The notes beneath the pieces are model-generated. The model saw only the letters and a program-made list of their open reading frames with translations, made no database searches and was not told the DNA's origin. This document shows, one piece after another, positions 1 through 10,066 of a DNA stretch of 18,830 nt. The position numbers and the translations under genes are program-made. Every line of letters starts with the position of its first letter. Positions within the stretch are counted from its first letter, which is position 1. This DNA comes from CAYXVU01 sp964468725 (GTDB lineage: Bacteria; Acidobacteriota; Blastocatellia; UBA7656). The DNA is taken from positions 1-18,830 of the forward strand of contig CAYXVU010000111.1 of NCBI GenBank assembly GCA_964468725.1, read 5' to 3'.

Positions 1-1493
1 CCGATCTCTTCTTCGGTCACGGTTTTGGGATTGACTTCGCCGACGATGCGACCTTCGTACATGACCGCGAGGCGATCACTGAGGCTCAATACTTCATCGA
101 GTTCCGCCGAGACCAGCAAGACGGCAGCGCCCGCATCGCGCAATTCGATCAGCTTGCGGTGAATGAATTCGATTGCGCCGATGTCGACGCCGCGCGTCGG
201 TTGGGCGACGAGGATGAGTTTGGGGTGCAGATCGAATTCGCGCGCGACGATGAGCTTTTGTTGATTGCCGCCCGAAAGCGCGCGCGCCGCCAACGCCGTA
301 TTCGGCGGTCGAACGTCATACTCTTTCACTAAGGTCGCGGCGCGCGTTTCGATGAAGTCGCTGTTGAGCAGCACTCGACCTGATATGGGCGCATCCCGAT
401 GGACGCCGAGAATGGAATTCACAGCCAAATCAAAACTGAGCAAGAGGCCGCGCCGATGACGGTCTTCGGGAATGTGGGCGATGCCGCGACGTTTGCGCGC
501 GTGCGCATCCAAGCGATCAATCACTTCGCCGTTTAGCACGATAGTGCCCGCCGACTGGCGCAGCAATCCGGCAATGATTTCGATCAGTTCCGTTTGTCCG
601 TTGCCTTCGACTCCGGCGATGCCGAGAATCTCACCTGCGTGAACTTCGAAAGAGACATCTTCGAGGGCTTCGTGTCCGGCGTCGCTGATGAGCGAAAGAT
701 GGTGCACAGCCAGGACAGGGGCTTGCGGCTGTGCGTCCGACTTTTCGACGCGCAACAACACATCGCGCCCGACCATCAATTTCGCCAACCCCTCGGCGGT
801 CGCCTCGCGGGTCGGCAGATTGCCAACCACTTTGCCCTGTCGCATGACGGTGATGTTGTCGGAGAGCGCCAGCACTTCGGCGAGTTTGTGGGTGATGATG
901 ATGATCGTTTTGCCTTGCTCGCGCAGGCTGCGCAAGATGGCGAACATCTCGGTCACCTCTTGCGGCGTGAGCACGGCGGTCGGCTCATCAAGAATTAAAA
1001 TCCGCGCGCCGCGATAGAGCGTCTTCAAAATTTCGACGCGTTGTTGCTGGCCGACCGAAAGCGTGCTGACGCGCGCATCGGGGTCAATCTTCAATCCGTA
1101 CTGCTCAGAGATTTCGCGCACGCGGGCGCGCGCCCGTTTGTAATCAATCGCCAGCCCTGCCGTCGGCTCTGCGCCAAGAATGATGTTTTCCGTCACCGTC
1201 AACGGCTCAACCAGCATAAAGTGCTGATGCACCATGCCGAGTCCCAACGCGATGGCATCGTGCGGGTTCTTAATCGCGCGCTTCTCCCCATCAATGAAGA
1301 CTTCTCCTTCGTCGGCGGTGTAGAAGCCATAGAGGATATTCATGATGGTGGATTTGCCAGCCCCGTTTTCGCCAATGATGGCGTGAATGGATTGCGCGGG
1401 AATGGCCAGATGGATGGCATCATTAGCTAGCACAGTGCCGAAGCGTTTGGTAACGCCGCGCATTTCAATCGCGTAGTTGATGGCTTCATTCAT
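1..1493 (-). CDS. Nucleoside/simple-sugar ABC transporter ATP-binding protein (3' end cut by window edge)
   Basis: My reading of the minus strand gives 497 residues with no stop before the window edge. Two fused ABC ATPase domains are visible. The first has Walker A GENGAGKST (about 41-49), Q-loop VHQHFML (88-94), signature LSVGQQQ (145-151), Walker B ILILDEP (165-171) and the switch His in ITHKL (200-204). The second has a degenerate Walker A GVEGNGQT (294-301), signature LSGGNQQ (407-413) and a Walker B region LILVAQPTRGVDIGA (426-440). The degenerate second site and the AQPTRG-D-GAIEFIH stretch are typical of the NupO/YufO branch, which powers nucleoside import with a BMP-family binding protein and two permeases. 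Family members are about 510 residues, so only a short C-terminal tail is missing. Permease genes would be expected just left of the window. The ATG at 1493 has no clear SD site. The exact substrate is inference. Confidence 0.93.
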   Translation of the reverse strand, partial: MNEAINYAIEMRGVTKRFGTVLANDAIHLAIPAQSIHAIIGENGAGKSTIMNILYGFYTADEGEVFIDGEKRAIKNPHDAIALGLGMVHQHFMLVEPLTVTENIILGAEPTAGLAIDYKRARARVREISEQYGLKIDPDARVSTLSVGQQQRVEILKTLYRGARILILDEPTAVLTPQEVTEMFAILRSLREQGKTIIIITHKLAEVLALSDNITVMRQGKVVGNLPTREATAEGLAKLMVGRDVLLRVEKSDAQPQAPVLAVHHLSLISDAGHEALEDVSFEVHAGEILGIAGVEGNGQTELIEIIAGLLRQSAGTIVLNGEVIDRLDAHARKRRGIAHIPEDRHRRGLLLSFDLAVNSILGVHRDAPISGRVLLNSDFIETRAATLVKEYDVRPPNTALAARALSGGNQQKLIVAREFDLHPKLILVAQPTRGVDIGAIEFIHRKLIELRDAGAAVLLVSAELDEVLSLSDRLAVMYEGRIVGEVNPKTVTEEEI

Positions 1494-2005
1494 ATATTGA
1501 ATTGCAAAACCGTGACAGAGCGAGAACCGCTCGAAAGGCGGCGTAATGATAATGGATTGCTGACGCGATGAAAAGGCGCGCATACAGAGGTGCGCGCCGC
1601 TCTTTGCAGCGATTCCGGGGCAGGCCGTTTTCGATGAGGCAAAGAGGAAGAGAGAAGAAGAGAACGTGGAGCGCACAGGCGACAGATCATCGCCGATCAA
1701 CTGAGCGCATCTGTGTCCCTCCATCTCACTGGTGTGCGATTCTCTTCACGAACGGAATTGCCAGATTGGCCAATGGCTTGCCGATTAGCGTGACTGTTGA
1801 TCGCCGGAGTTCGCGCGGGCGCTTGAGAGTCAGCCGAAGATGTTGTATTTGTTTGAGTGTCGAACTGCATCGCGCCTCTTCCAGCGACTCTAGCTGCCTT
1901 TGAACTCTGAGGACAAATTTTTCAATCAGGTGGGTAACGTTGTTGGTCAAGTTGTTGTTGCTGTCCGAGGTGGGCTTGCGAAGTGGGAAGGAAAATCGGT
2001 TAGCC
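1494..2005. other. Non-coding region between divergent genes
   Basis: About 510 bases separate the ATPase start from the secreted-protein start on the other strand. The open frames here encode arginine- and serine-rich, low-complexity peptides with no recognisable domain, and I regard them as non-coding. The region should hold the promoters of both divergent genes, but I could not identify convincing -35/-10 pairs. It contains the hairpin at 1575-1598 and a perfect 10-nt palindrome ATTGGCCAAT at 1765-1774, which could be an operator half-site pair but is short enough to be chance. Confidence 0.5.
1571..1598 (-). terminator. Terminator-like hairpin in the leader of the ABC ATPase gene
   Basis: GGCGCGCA (1575-1582) and TGCGCGCC (1591-1598) form a perfect 8-bp GC-rich stem with an 8-nt loop. 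Read on the minus strand the stem is followed by TTTT (1574-1571), as in a short intrinsic terminator. No convincing minus-strand gene lies just upstream, so it would sit 78 bases before the ATPase start. It could be a leader attenuator, an mRNA-stabilising hairpin, or chance. The U-tract is short. Confidence 0.4.
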
Positions 2006-4006
2006 GTGCAGCGATCACGCCTTTGCGCCATCGCTCTACTGCTCTTCGCCCTATCAGGCTCCTCTGCCATCTTTGCCGCAGAAACTTCCAATCCGAAACA
2101 GACTCCTGTAAGCGAAAGTGCCGTCGCCTTTCGTTTGGAGACGCTCCCTATCGGCAATGGAGCCGAGTTGCTAACTGTCTTTGGCAAACTCCGGTTTTGT
2201 GGTGCGCCTGACGGGTGCGAGGAAGAGATTCCGCTCGTCAGCGTCTTGCGCGATACGCTGGGCGATGCGCGTTCCGATAATGACCAGTTGCGCTATGTTT
2301 GGGCGCTCACCTACACGCGTCCCGATTTTAAGAAACAGGCGGCGGCCTCGATTCCTTTCTTCTATGCTCGCCTGAGCAATCAAACCTCTGCCAGTTCGGT
2401 TCCTCCCCCGCTATTGGATATGACAGCGGGGACGAAAGGCATCTGGTACAAAGCCATACGTATGGCGTTGCAACGCGCCTTTCTGGATTCCGGCAATCGC
2501 TATCTGCGCGCCTCTTCGCGCACCTATCTTCGCAACCGCGATGAGTATCGCAAGGTTCACGTGTTGCGCGCGCTCGCCATCCTCTCCCTCTTTGATGACG
2601 AGTCAGCGGCAGGGCAAGGGTTCACGTCGTCGGAGTCGAATCGCATACAAGCCCGACTGCTGCTTGCGGAAAAGACGCTCGGCGGCTTGGTGGAAGACAA
2701 ATATCTGGAATCGGTCTATCGGAAACAGATGACCAAAATGCGCGATGCGCGCGGCCACAACTGGGAGTTGCTGCGTCAACGAGCCGAATCCGAAGGGCTC
2801 TATTTTGAACCGCTCGAAATGCCGGACGGCAGCGCGACTCACGCCTTGTTGTGGGTGTCACGCGCCGATCTGCAACGACAGAGCGACCGCAAATTCAACG
2901 GGCGCTTTTTGAATATCGCCAATCCGTGGGATGACCGGCGCTTGCGCGATTGGCAAGGTTATAGCGAAAGCCGCTACTTTGATGCCGAACATCGCCCGGT
3001 TGCCGAAGCGGTGGCAGGAGGACATGCAGAAGAGCTGATCCCGCTCGCTCTTTATGGACTCGACTATCCGAAAATTCCTATCTTGCTGGTCGATTTTCGT
3101 GACCGGTTGAATGCCAAAAAACGCGAAGCCTCAAAACGTCTTCTGGATGATCTGGCGCGCAATCTCTTCGCTATTTCGAAATTCAGTGACTTTCGTTATT
3201 TTCTGGCGCGTGCCGCCTTCAACTTCGTCACGGCGCGGCGCGGCAGCGATATTAATCAACCCTCAAGGATGCGCACCTATTCGCAATTGCAACTGCTGCT
3301 CTCTCTCAGCAACACAATGGATACCCAATTGAAAGACGAAGTGCAGGCGCGATTGCAGCAGGTATCGCTCAATCCGATGGAGAACGATCCGCGTGCGGAG
3401 ATTCGCATCGCGCGCGATCAATACGCGGCTTTGAAAGAGTATGCCATCCGCCCCGACGGGCTAGCGGCGCAACTGGATCGTGACCGCCAAGCCGAACTCC
3501 TGCGCGCTTCGCATAATGGGTTTAAGAGAACTCTGTTTTCGCTCGGTCGGGTCTTCAGTTTGGGGATATATCAACACCGCGAAGCGGACACGTCCGACCA
3601 GCTTGCGCGACTCAGCCAAACGCGGGCGCTCGCTTTTCATCAACAACTTCTCGAATCCGCCATCAAAGCGGGCACGCCGCTCGAAGTCGCTTGGGATGTC
3701 AACACGGTGCGCCGCTCGTTGGAGTTCATCGCTGAAAACAGCTCTCTTGCCGATGCCAAAATCGTCCGCCTTGCCGAACAGGCCTTTGCGCGCAGCGCCG
3801 ACGAGGAGACGCGCCACTTATCGTTGCTCTGCCTCTATCGCATCAACCGTGAACCTGCTAAGGCGGCGTTGTTGAAGATTTATAAATCGGAAGCGGTTGA
3901 TTCCAAATGGCGCGCGCAATCGGCGGCGTATCTGCGCTTGGCAATGAGTGAAAATCAACGCATCGCGCCTGCGGTTGTCAAAGAAGTCGTCGGGATGGGG
4001 TTATGA
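2006..4006 (+). CDS. Exported protein of unknown function, coupled to the downstream phosphodiesterase
   Basis: The frame is open from 1940 (TTG). I chose the GTG at 2006 because it puts a classic signal peptide at the N-terminus: basic QRSR, then a hydrophobic run IALLLFALSGSSAIFA, then a likely cleavage site before AETSNP. A GGAAGGA tract lies upstream at a rather long spacing, so the start is not certain. The mature protein, about 640 residues, is charged and apparently mostly helical. The C-terminal part (roughly 560-650) has alternating hydrophobic helices such as RHLSLLCLYRINREPAKAAL that resemble HEAT-like repeats. I do not recognise the family. The stop overlaps the next start as ATGA (4003-4006), which implies translational coupling and a shared task, probably in the periplasm. 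No catalytic motif is evident. Confidence 0.85.
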   Translation: MQRSRLCAIALLLFALSGSSAIFAAETSNPKQTPVSESAVAFRLETLPIGNGAELLTVFGKLRFCGAPDGCEEEIPLVSVLRDTLGDARSDNDQLRYVWALTYTRPDFKKQAAASIPFFYARLSNQTSASSVPPPLLDMTAGTKGIWYKAIRMALQRAFLDSGNRYLRASSRTYLRNRDEYRKVHVLRALAILSLFDDESAAGQGFTSSESNRIQARLLLAEKTLGGLVEDKYLESVYRKQMTKMRDARGHNWELLRQRAESEGLYFEPLEMPDGSATHALLWVSRADLQRQSDRKFNGRFLNIANPWDDRRLRDWQGYSESRYFDAEHRPVAEAVAGGHAEELIPLALYGLDYPKIPILLVDFRDRLNAKKREASKRLLDDLARNLFAISKFSDFRYFLARAAFNFVTARRGSDINQPSRMRTYSQLQLLLSLSNTMDTQLKDEVQARLQQVSLNPMENDPRAEIRIARDQYAALKEYAIRPDGLAAQLDRDRQAELLRASHNGFKRTLFSLGRVFSLGIYQHREADTSDQLARLSQTRALAFHQQLLESAIKAGTPLEVAWDVNTVRRSLEFIAENSSLADAKIVRLAEQAFARSADEETRHLSLLCLYRINREPAKAALLKIYKSEAVDSKWRAQSAAYLRLAMSENQRIAPAVVKEVVGMGL

Positions 4007-6561
4007 GGTCTATCATCAGTTGGCGCGTCGCAAGGCTCTGCTTCAGGCTGGCAAACCTCTTGCCAATGGCGTTGATATTGATCGTCTTCTTCGGTCTTTC
4101 GTTGGCGGCTGGTGTGACGGCGCAGGGGCAAACCAAACGCATCGTCATCGTCAAGGTTGATGGCTTGTCTTCCGCGATGGTCGAAAAGTTCGTCGCCGAA
4201 ACCGACCCGCGCACAGGCAAGAGTCGGCTGCCCTGGTTTGCCCATCTCTTCTACGAAAACGGCACGCGACTGGAAAATTTTTATTCTCGCGGCATCAGCC
4301 TCTCCGGCCCCGCTTGGTCGCTGCTCAACACCGGGCAGCATCTGCAAATCAAAGGCAACGTCGAATTTGATCGCTATACACTGCATAGTTACGACTATCT
4401 GAACTTCTTTCCCTTCTATATCAACAATGCCAAAAAGAGGCGTGTTGATATGCCCGGCGTCGAAGTGCTCGATGACTTGCAGATTCCTTTGCTCTCCGAT
4501 TTCTACCGCAACGACGAACGCTACGCCTGCTTTCAGCTTTATCAAAGAGGGTTGCGTTGGACGACTTTGAAACAGGTCTTTCCCAACTGGGCGAAAGCGC
4601 GAACCCCGAACGAAATCTTTGATGAATGGATCATGGGACTGAACACGCGCGCCATCCTGCTGGAAGAGTTCGAGCGCGAGTTGCTGGAAAAACTCAAAGA
4701 CCCGAACTTGCACTACCTCGATTACTACACGACGGAGTTCGATCACACGACCCATCACAACCGCGACCGGCAATCGCACTTGAGCGCGTTGCAACACCTT
4801 GATGCGACTCTTGGACGCATCTGGTCGGGCATTCAACAAAGCCCGCTGGCCAAAGAGACGGCCCTGATCGTGGTCTCCGATCATGGCACGAACACCGACG
4901 AAACCATCTACAGTCAGGGCTATAATCTCGTCGAACTGCTCGGCAGCGCCGAAGGCGGCGGTCATCATGTAGCCACCAAGCGCAGACTGTTGACCGATTA
5001 CTCTCTCAAAGCTCTCAATCCTTTCGTGCCGTTGGTCATCTCTTCCTCTGCACAATCGTTTTACCTGCCAGGAAAGTCGTCGCAATACCCGACGGCGGTG
5101 CTGGATTTCGATGGCAACGAACGCGCAGCTCTGCACCTGCGCAACAGCGATTGGAATCTCCTGCACATCCTCTTTCAACAACTCAACGACAAGAAGCTCT
5201 CGCCGCCCGTGCGACTTGCCGCGCAGCGCGCCTTCTTTTCCCTGATCGCTCGTCATCGCGCCGAGTGGCAACGCACGGCACGCGAACTGGAAGAAGAACT
5301 CGCCGCGTTGCCTCGTTTGATCGAACGAGAGGAGCGGCAGTTTCGCGCGCATTCGAAGGATTGGAGCGCCGCAGAGAAAAAGGCGGGGTTGGATCGGGAG
5401 GCTTTGCGCCACGCCGCGCGCGCCGACTTGTGGTCGGAGTACGAAGAAAAATATCGCCGCTACCTGACCCCTTTGAAGAACCTGCTGGCTTTGCAGGATG
5501 CCGATTTTCAGCCGACAAAATGGAAGATCGAAGGCCTGATCCCTACCCTTTCGATGGGCGACGCCAACACGCTTCATCAGTTACAAAACTATGTTGTCGG
5601 ATTGGCGAAGGGCGGCTTGATCTTGCAAGCGGACGGCTCGCTTGATTGGCAAAAGAGTTTCCGACGCGCCAACTACTTTGCACTCTTTGCCAGTCGGACG
5701 GTTCGCAATAACCCGCAACCGGCGGTTAGCAATCGCCCAGTCGATTTCGTTGCCGTGCGCGTTCCGCTTGCCGCCCTCGCCGACGCACTCAAGCAAGACG
5801 AACAGCCCGACGAAGACGCCATCTGGCTTTACGGCGGTGAAACCAAACAAGCCTTGCTGCTGGCGCGAAGCGATCAGCAGCAAGGCTTACGCTTGCGCTA
5901 TCTGCCGATCTCCGCGCTCCGTCAAGACGCCGACGGAAAGATTCATCTTGAGCGCGAAAGTTGGAGCGCAGGCTTTCCCTTGCAAGTTTTTGAAGATGAG
6001 AATGCGAGGTTTGGCAACCGGAACCGCACCGAGTGGCTAAACGACTGGCACACCGAGTTGGAGTGGCTGCACGCTCTGCATCAAACCCGATATTCCAACG
6101 CCGTCATTGGATTGCACGAACAGTTTGCGCACCACCCGCAGGCAGCGCTCGATTTCGAGCCAGCCGGATTAGGTGATGAAGAGCGCGTGCTGCGCCGCCT
6201 GCGCGCGCGGCAACGCCGGTTGGTTGAGCCGGACTTCTTGATATTGGCCAACGATCATTGGAATTTCGATGTGCGCGGTTTCAATCCGGGCGGCAATCAC
6301 GGCTCGTTCTTTCGCGTTTCGACGCTTTCGACTCTGCTGTTCGCGGGCGGCGAAAGCACAGGCATCCCTGCGGGCAAAGTGATTCGAGAACCCTATGACA
6401 GTCTGAGTTTCGTGCCGACGATTCTGCGGCTGACGGGCGATTGGGTTGACCAAACCGTCTCGCAGCGCGTCGCCCAAAGAGGCATCAAGCAGTTTGCCGG
6501 TAGAATCATCGTCGAGTTATTCGAGGAGAGAGGGAAAAGACCGCTGGCGGGCGCACGCTGA
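4003..6561 (+). CDS. Exported alkaline-phosphatase-superfamily phosphodiesterase (NPP/type I) with a long internal insertion
   Basis: The 852-residue product starts with a hydrophobic export or anchor segment (about 20-40) ending in AAGVTAQG. Core motifs of nucleotide pyrophosphatase/phosphodiesterase enzymes follow in order: metal Asp in VKVDG (D53), a nucleophile region LSGPAWSLLNTG where S101 aligns with the usual Thr, D247 and H251 in FDHTTHH, and D293-H294 in VVSDHG. The last metal-ligand motif, GGNHGSFF (H766), appears only near the C-terminus, followed by the family-like ending REPYDSLSFVPTILRLTG (795-811). About 470 residues separate SDHG from GGNHG, far more than in typical family members. 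The insertion includes a charged, probably coiled-coil stretch (420-485). The predicted reaction is two-metal hydrolysis of a phosphodiester or phosphomonoester outside the cytoplasm; the substrate is unknown. The start is fixed by the ATGA overlap with the upstream gene. Confidence 0.88.
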   Translation: MRSIISWRVARLCFRLANLLPMALILIVFFGLSLAAGVTAQGQTKRIVIVKVDGLSSAMVEKFVAETDPRTGKSRLPWFAHLFYENGTRLENFYSRGISLSGPAWSLLNTGQHLQIKGNVEFDRYTLHSYDYLNFFPFYINNAKKRRVDMPGVEVLDDLQIPLLSDFYRNDERYACFQLYQRGLRWTTLKQVFPNWAKARTPNEIFDEWIMGLNTRAILLEEFERELLEKLKDPNLHYLDYYTTEFDHTTHHNRDRQSHLSALQHLDATLGRIWSGIQQSPLAKETALIVVSDHGTNTDETIYSQGYNLVELLGSAEGGGHHVATKRRLLTDYSLKALNPFVPLVISSSAQSFYLPGKSSQYPTAVLDFDGNERAALHLRNSDWNLLHILFQQLNDKKLSPPVRLAAQRAFFSLIARHRAEWQRTARELEEELAALPRLIEREERQFRAHSKDWSAAEKKAGLDREALRHAARADLWSEYEEKYRRYLTPLKNLLALQDADFQPTKWKIEGLIPTLSMGDANTLHQLQNYVVGLAKGGLILQADGSLDWQKSFRRANYFALFASRTVRNNPQPAVSNRPVDFVAVRVPLAALADALKQDEQPDEDAIWLYGGETKQALLLARSDQQQGLRLRYLPISALRQDADGKIHLERESWSAGFPLQVFEDENARFGNRNRTEWLNDWHTELEWLHALHQTRYSNAVIGLHEQFAHHPQAALDFEPAGLGDEERVLRRLRARQRRLVEPDFLILANDHWNFDVRGFNPGGNHGSFFRVSTLSTLLFAGGESTGIPAGKVIREPYDSLSFVPTILRLTGDWVDQTVSQRVAQRGIKQFAGRIIVELFEERGKRPLAGAR

Positions 6562-6617
6562 TGCAGGTGCAACGGGAGCGCCGAGCGGTTGCGTAGATGA
6601 CGCCCGCCAACGTCTTT

Positions 6618-7628
6618 TTATTTCGGCGTGTAGTAGCCGCGGCGGGCGCGCACCTGTACTTGCAAGTCGGGGCGTTTGACCTCAACGCGAATGGTTTTGA
6701 AGACGCCGGGTTTCGGTTCGGTGTTCGAATAGTAGGTCAAAACATACTGCGCGTGCACTTCGGCAGCAATCCGTTTGTAAATCTCTTCGAGGTCGCGCGC
6801 CTCTTTTTTCTGGTCATCATAAATGGGAGGGAAGAAAGCGCGTCCCCCCGTATCTTCGCACATCGCTTTGAGGGCGAACTCCCCAGCCAAATCTTGCACA
6901 TTGGCCGATGGCGCAATGCCTGTCGAATGCACGCCATAGATGACTATGTCTGATTTTTGCACTTCGGTGAGCGCCTGCGCGAGAGTGGCTGCCGAAGCCG
7001 TATCCGAGCCATCAGAGAGGACAACCATCACGCGACGCCCTTCGGTCGGGCGCAGATACTTCGCCGCTTCGATCATCGCGTTATAGAGCGCCGTCGCGCC
7101 CTCCGGCTTGATGCGCGCCAGCCCATCACCGATCTGATCGAGACTCGAGGTCAGTTGCACTTCTACTTTCGGGTCGGTGGAAACGCTCATCAATGCCGCT
7201 TGATCGTCTGGGCGCATCACAAAGCGGAAGAATTTCCCCGCTGCTCGCTGTTCGAAATCGAAGCGATGGCGGATGGAACTCGACGCATCGAAGAGAAACA
7301 TCAATCGCAAGGGTAATTTGTCCTCGCGGTAGAGGCCGGAGATATCCTGCGCCACGTTGTCTTCGTAGATTGCGAAATCCTTCTCCGTAAGCTGACTGAT
7401 CTGATTGCCGCTGCCATCGGTCACAGAGGTGATGACGGTGACCAGACTGGAACTGAGCTTGAGGGGTTTATCGTCTTGCTCTTCGGTTATCTCTGTTGCC
7501 CGACGCGGGCGCGTCTCTTGCGGTGATTTCGACGACTGACCGGGCTGCCTTCCCGATTGCGCGGCGGTGAGCGCCAACGGCAATAGCAAAAAGGCCGTCA
7601 GGAAAACCACACTCATCAACCGATTCAT
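6618..7628 (-). CDS. Secreted VWA-domain protein (VWFA-related Acidobacterial type)
   Basis: I chose the ATG at 7628, which gives 336 residues, because AGGAG lies 10 nt upstream and the N-terminus is then a signal peptide (MNRLMS, hydrophobic to about residue 22, then TAAQSG). A 20-codon upstream extension is possible but lacks this logic. After a Pro/Arg/Glu-rich linker comes a beta-rich segment with DFAIYEDNVAQDISGLY (84-100), then a von Willebrand A domain. The full metal-ion-dependent adhesion site is present: DASSS (D114, S116, S118), T179 in GATALYN and D206 in VLSDGSD. The C-terminus, from AQYVLTYYSN to VRARRGYYTPK, matches the ending typical of this acidobacterial family. The role is unknown; such domains usually bind proteins. 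The gene converges with the phosphodiesterase, with a 56-base gap. Family assignment is strong and function weak. Confidence 0.92.
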   Translation of the reverse strand: MNRLMSVVFLTAFLLLPLALTAAQSGRQPGQSSKSPQETRPRRATEITEEQDDKPLKLSSSLVTVITSVTDGSGNQISQLTEKDFAIYEDNVAQDISGLYREDKLPLRLMFLFDASSSIRHRFDFEQRAAGKFFRFVMRPDDQAALMSVSTDPKVEVQLTSSLDQIGDGLARIKPEGATALYNAMIEAAKYLRPTEGRRVMVVLSDGSDTASAATLAQALTEVQKSDIVIYGVHSTGIAPSANVQDLAGEFALKAMCEDTGGRAFFPPIYDDQKKEARDLEEIYKRIAAEVHAQYVLTYYSNTEPKPGVFKTIRVEVKRPDLQVQVRARRGYYTPK

Positions 7629-7638
7629 CCTTTTATCT

Positions 7639-7644
7639 CTCCTC
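7639..7644 (-). promoter_or_regulatory. Shine-Dalgarno site deciding the VWA start
   Basis: GAGGAG on the minus strand lies 10 nt before the ATG at 7628. This favours that start over an ATG 20 codons further upstream, which would precede the signal peptide with a charged extension. Confidence 0.7.
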
Positions 7645-7785
7645 TTCCCAAGCTGTGCGAAGCTCATCTGTGCGCCCGAATCGCTCAAACGCTTCGCCCC
7701 CGACTATAGCCCGACCGTGCGGCAGGGCGTCGGCAAGCGACGCAGGGCATCTTCGCTCCGAATCGTGGCCACTGTTTTTCTGACG

Positions 7786-9144
<1,359 letters not shown>

Positions 9145-9271
9145 AAAATTGGTGTTCTGATCGTGTGATTCTCATCTTCGACCTTGAGCAATTGCGATTC
9201 TAGCACCGGCCTTTCCGGGTGGGCAAAGCGCGGTACTGCTCCCTTGCAAGATTAGCGTTTCGAGTGTAGTC

Positions 9272-9706
9272 TTGCGCGGCGTGGAAGCAACCGATACCCA
9301 ATCTGTCGAGGCCGCGAACCTTGCCTTTTATCGCGCGTTGGAAGCCGGAAAGATCGAGCGCATGGAGGCGGTTTGGGAACACAGCGATACGGCGCGATGC
9401 GTCCATCCGGGGTGGGATATGATTTCCGGTTGGCAGCGGGTTCGCGAAAGTTGGTTGCGTATCTTTGAAAGCGGCCAGAAGATGCGGGTATCGCCAACCA
9501 ATGTCGCCATTGATGTGCAAGGCGATTGGGCGTGGGTGACTTGCACGGAGAACATCACCGTCTTTGATGAAACGAGCTTTGATTCCGCGCAGGCCATTGC
9601 GACCAATCTCTTCCGTAGACAAGGGGATGGCTGGTTACTGATCCATCATCACGCCTCTGCCATTCCGATGATCGTACCAGACAGCGTTTCAGAAACTATT
9701 CAATGA
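9272..9706 (+). CDS. SnoaL/NTF2-like small protein
   Basis: This is a 144-residue protein (TTG start) or 141 residues from the GTG at 9281; neither has a clear SD site, so the start is uncertain. The pattern is that of the NTF2-like alpha+beta barrel: an opening helix EAANLAFYRALEAG (13-26), then VHPGWDMISGWQRVRESW, the strands AIDVQGDWAWVTCTENI, and the end strand GWLLIHHHASAIP. The HPG and HHHAS segments are typical of the SnoaL_3-type group often labelled 'nuclear transport factor 2 family protein'. Some members are enzymes or ligand binders, but sequence alone does not show a reaction here. It has no signal peptide and is probably cytoplasmic. It is divergent from trmFO and has no operon partner. 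Confidence 0.85.
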   Translation: MRGVEATDTQSVEAANLAFYRALEAGKIERMEAVWEHSDTARCVHPGWDMISGWQRVRESWLRIFESGQKMRVSPTNVAIDVQGDWAWVTCTENITVFDETSFDSAQAIATNLFRRQGDGWLLIHHHASAIPMIVPDSVSETIQ

Positions 9707-10066
9707 CTTCAAATTCTCGGATGAATGCCCGAAATTCTGAACTTTTCACCGTTTACCTCCTGCAGAGGCCCTTCTCTTTTCGGGCTAAGTGAGGCAATCG
9801 CAAGTCTTACTTTTTGCTTTGCCATATCCTGTGAGTTGGAATAGAGTTTGCAGCAATCGCACTGCCTCAACTGTTCCGACGGGCTCTCGCGATTACAAAT
9901 CATAACGGGTTAATTCAAATCTGAATGGCAAGGGATGCTGGCAATCTTTCATTGGCAGGTTCATCGGTAAGAGCCAGTCAAGGCTGTGATTGAAATCATC
10001 GGCAATGTAGCAAAACCTATCTTGGTAAGACGTGTGCTGATCTACAACTCGAAAAGGAGGTTTCTA
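9707..10066. other. Non-coding, AT-richer region before the receptor remnant
   Basis: About 360 bases without a credible gene. The one short minus-strand frame here has no domain and no family-like features. GCCCGAAA (9727-9734) and TTTCGGGC (9778-9785) are a perfect 8-bp pair enclosing 43 nt, which contain a smaller pairing around CCTCCTGCAGAGG. This could be a weak structured 3' end for the SnoaL-like gene, but there is no T-tract. Base composition is lower in GC than the flanking genes. Confidence 0.4.
10051..10062 (+). promoter_or_regulatory. Strong Shine-Dalgarno site of the receptor remnant
   Basis: GAAAAGGAGGTT precedes the ATG at 10067. The identical 12-mer stands before the intact receptor at 10621-10632, so the duplicated segment includes the translation start region. 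Confidence 0.8.

Noticed and set aside
594..1430. Plus-strand open frames of up to 134 codons
   Set aside because: They are the reverse strand of the ABC ATPase gene, which has complete Walker, Q-loop and signature motifs.
1726..2187. 153-codon minus-strand frame upstream of the hairpin at 1575-1598
   Set aside because: It overlaps the signal-peptide region of the exported protein and has no domain or SD site. I therefore do not use it to explain the terminator-like hairpin.
3955..5577. 540-codon open frame on the minus strand
   Set aside because: It lies antisense to the exported protein and the phosphodiesterase, both of which have clear motifs or export signals. Its product has no domain and reads as Arg/Gln/Val-rich reverse-strand noise.
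6562..6617. Possible terminator in the convergent gap (GACG...CGTC followed by TTTTT)
   Set aside because: The stem is only 4 bp and the T-run overlaps the stop codon of the VWA gene; too weak to list as a feature.
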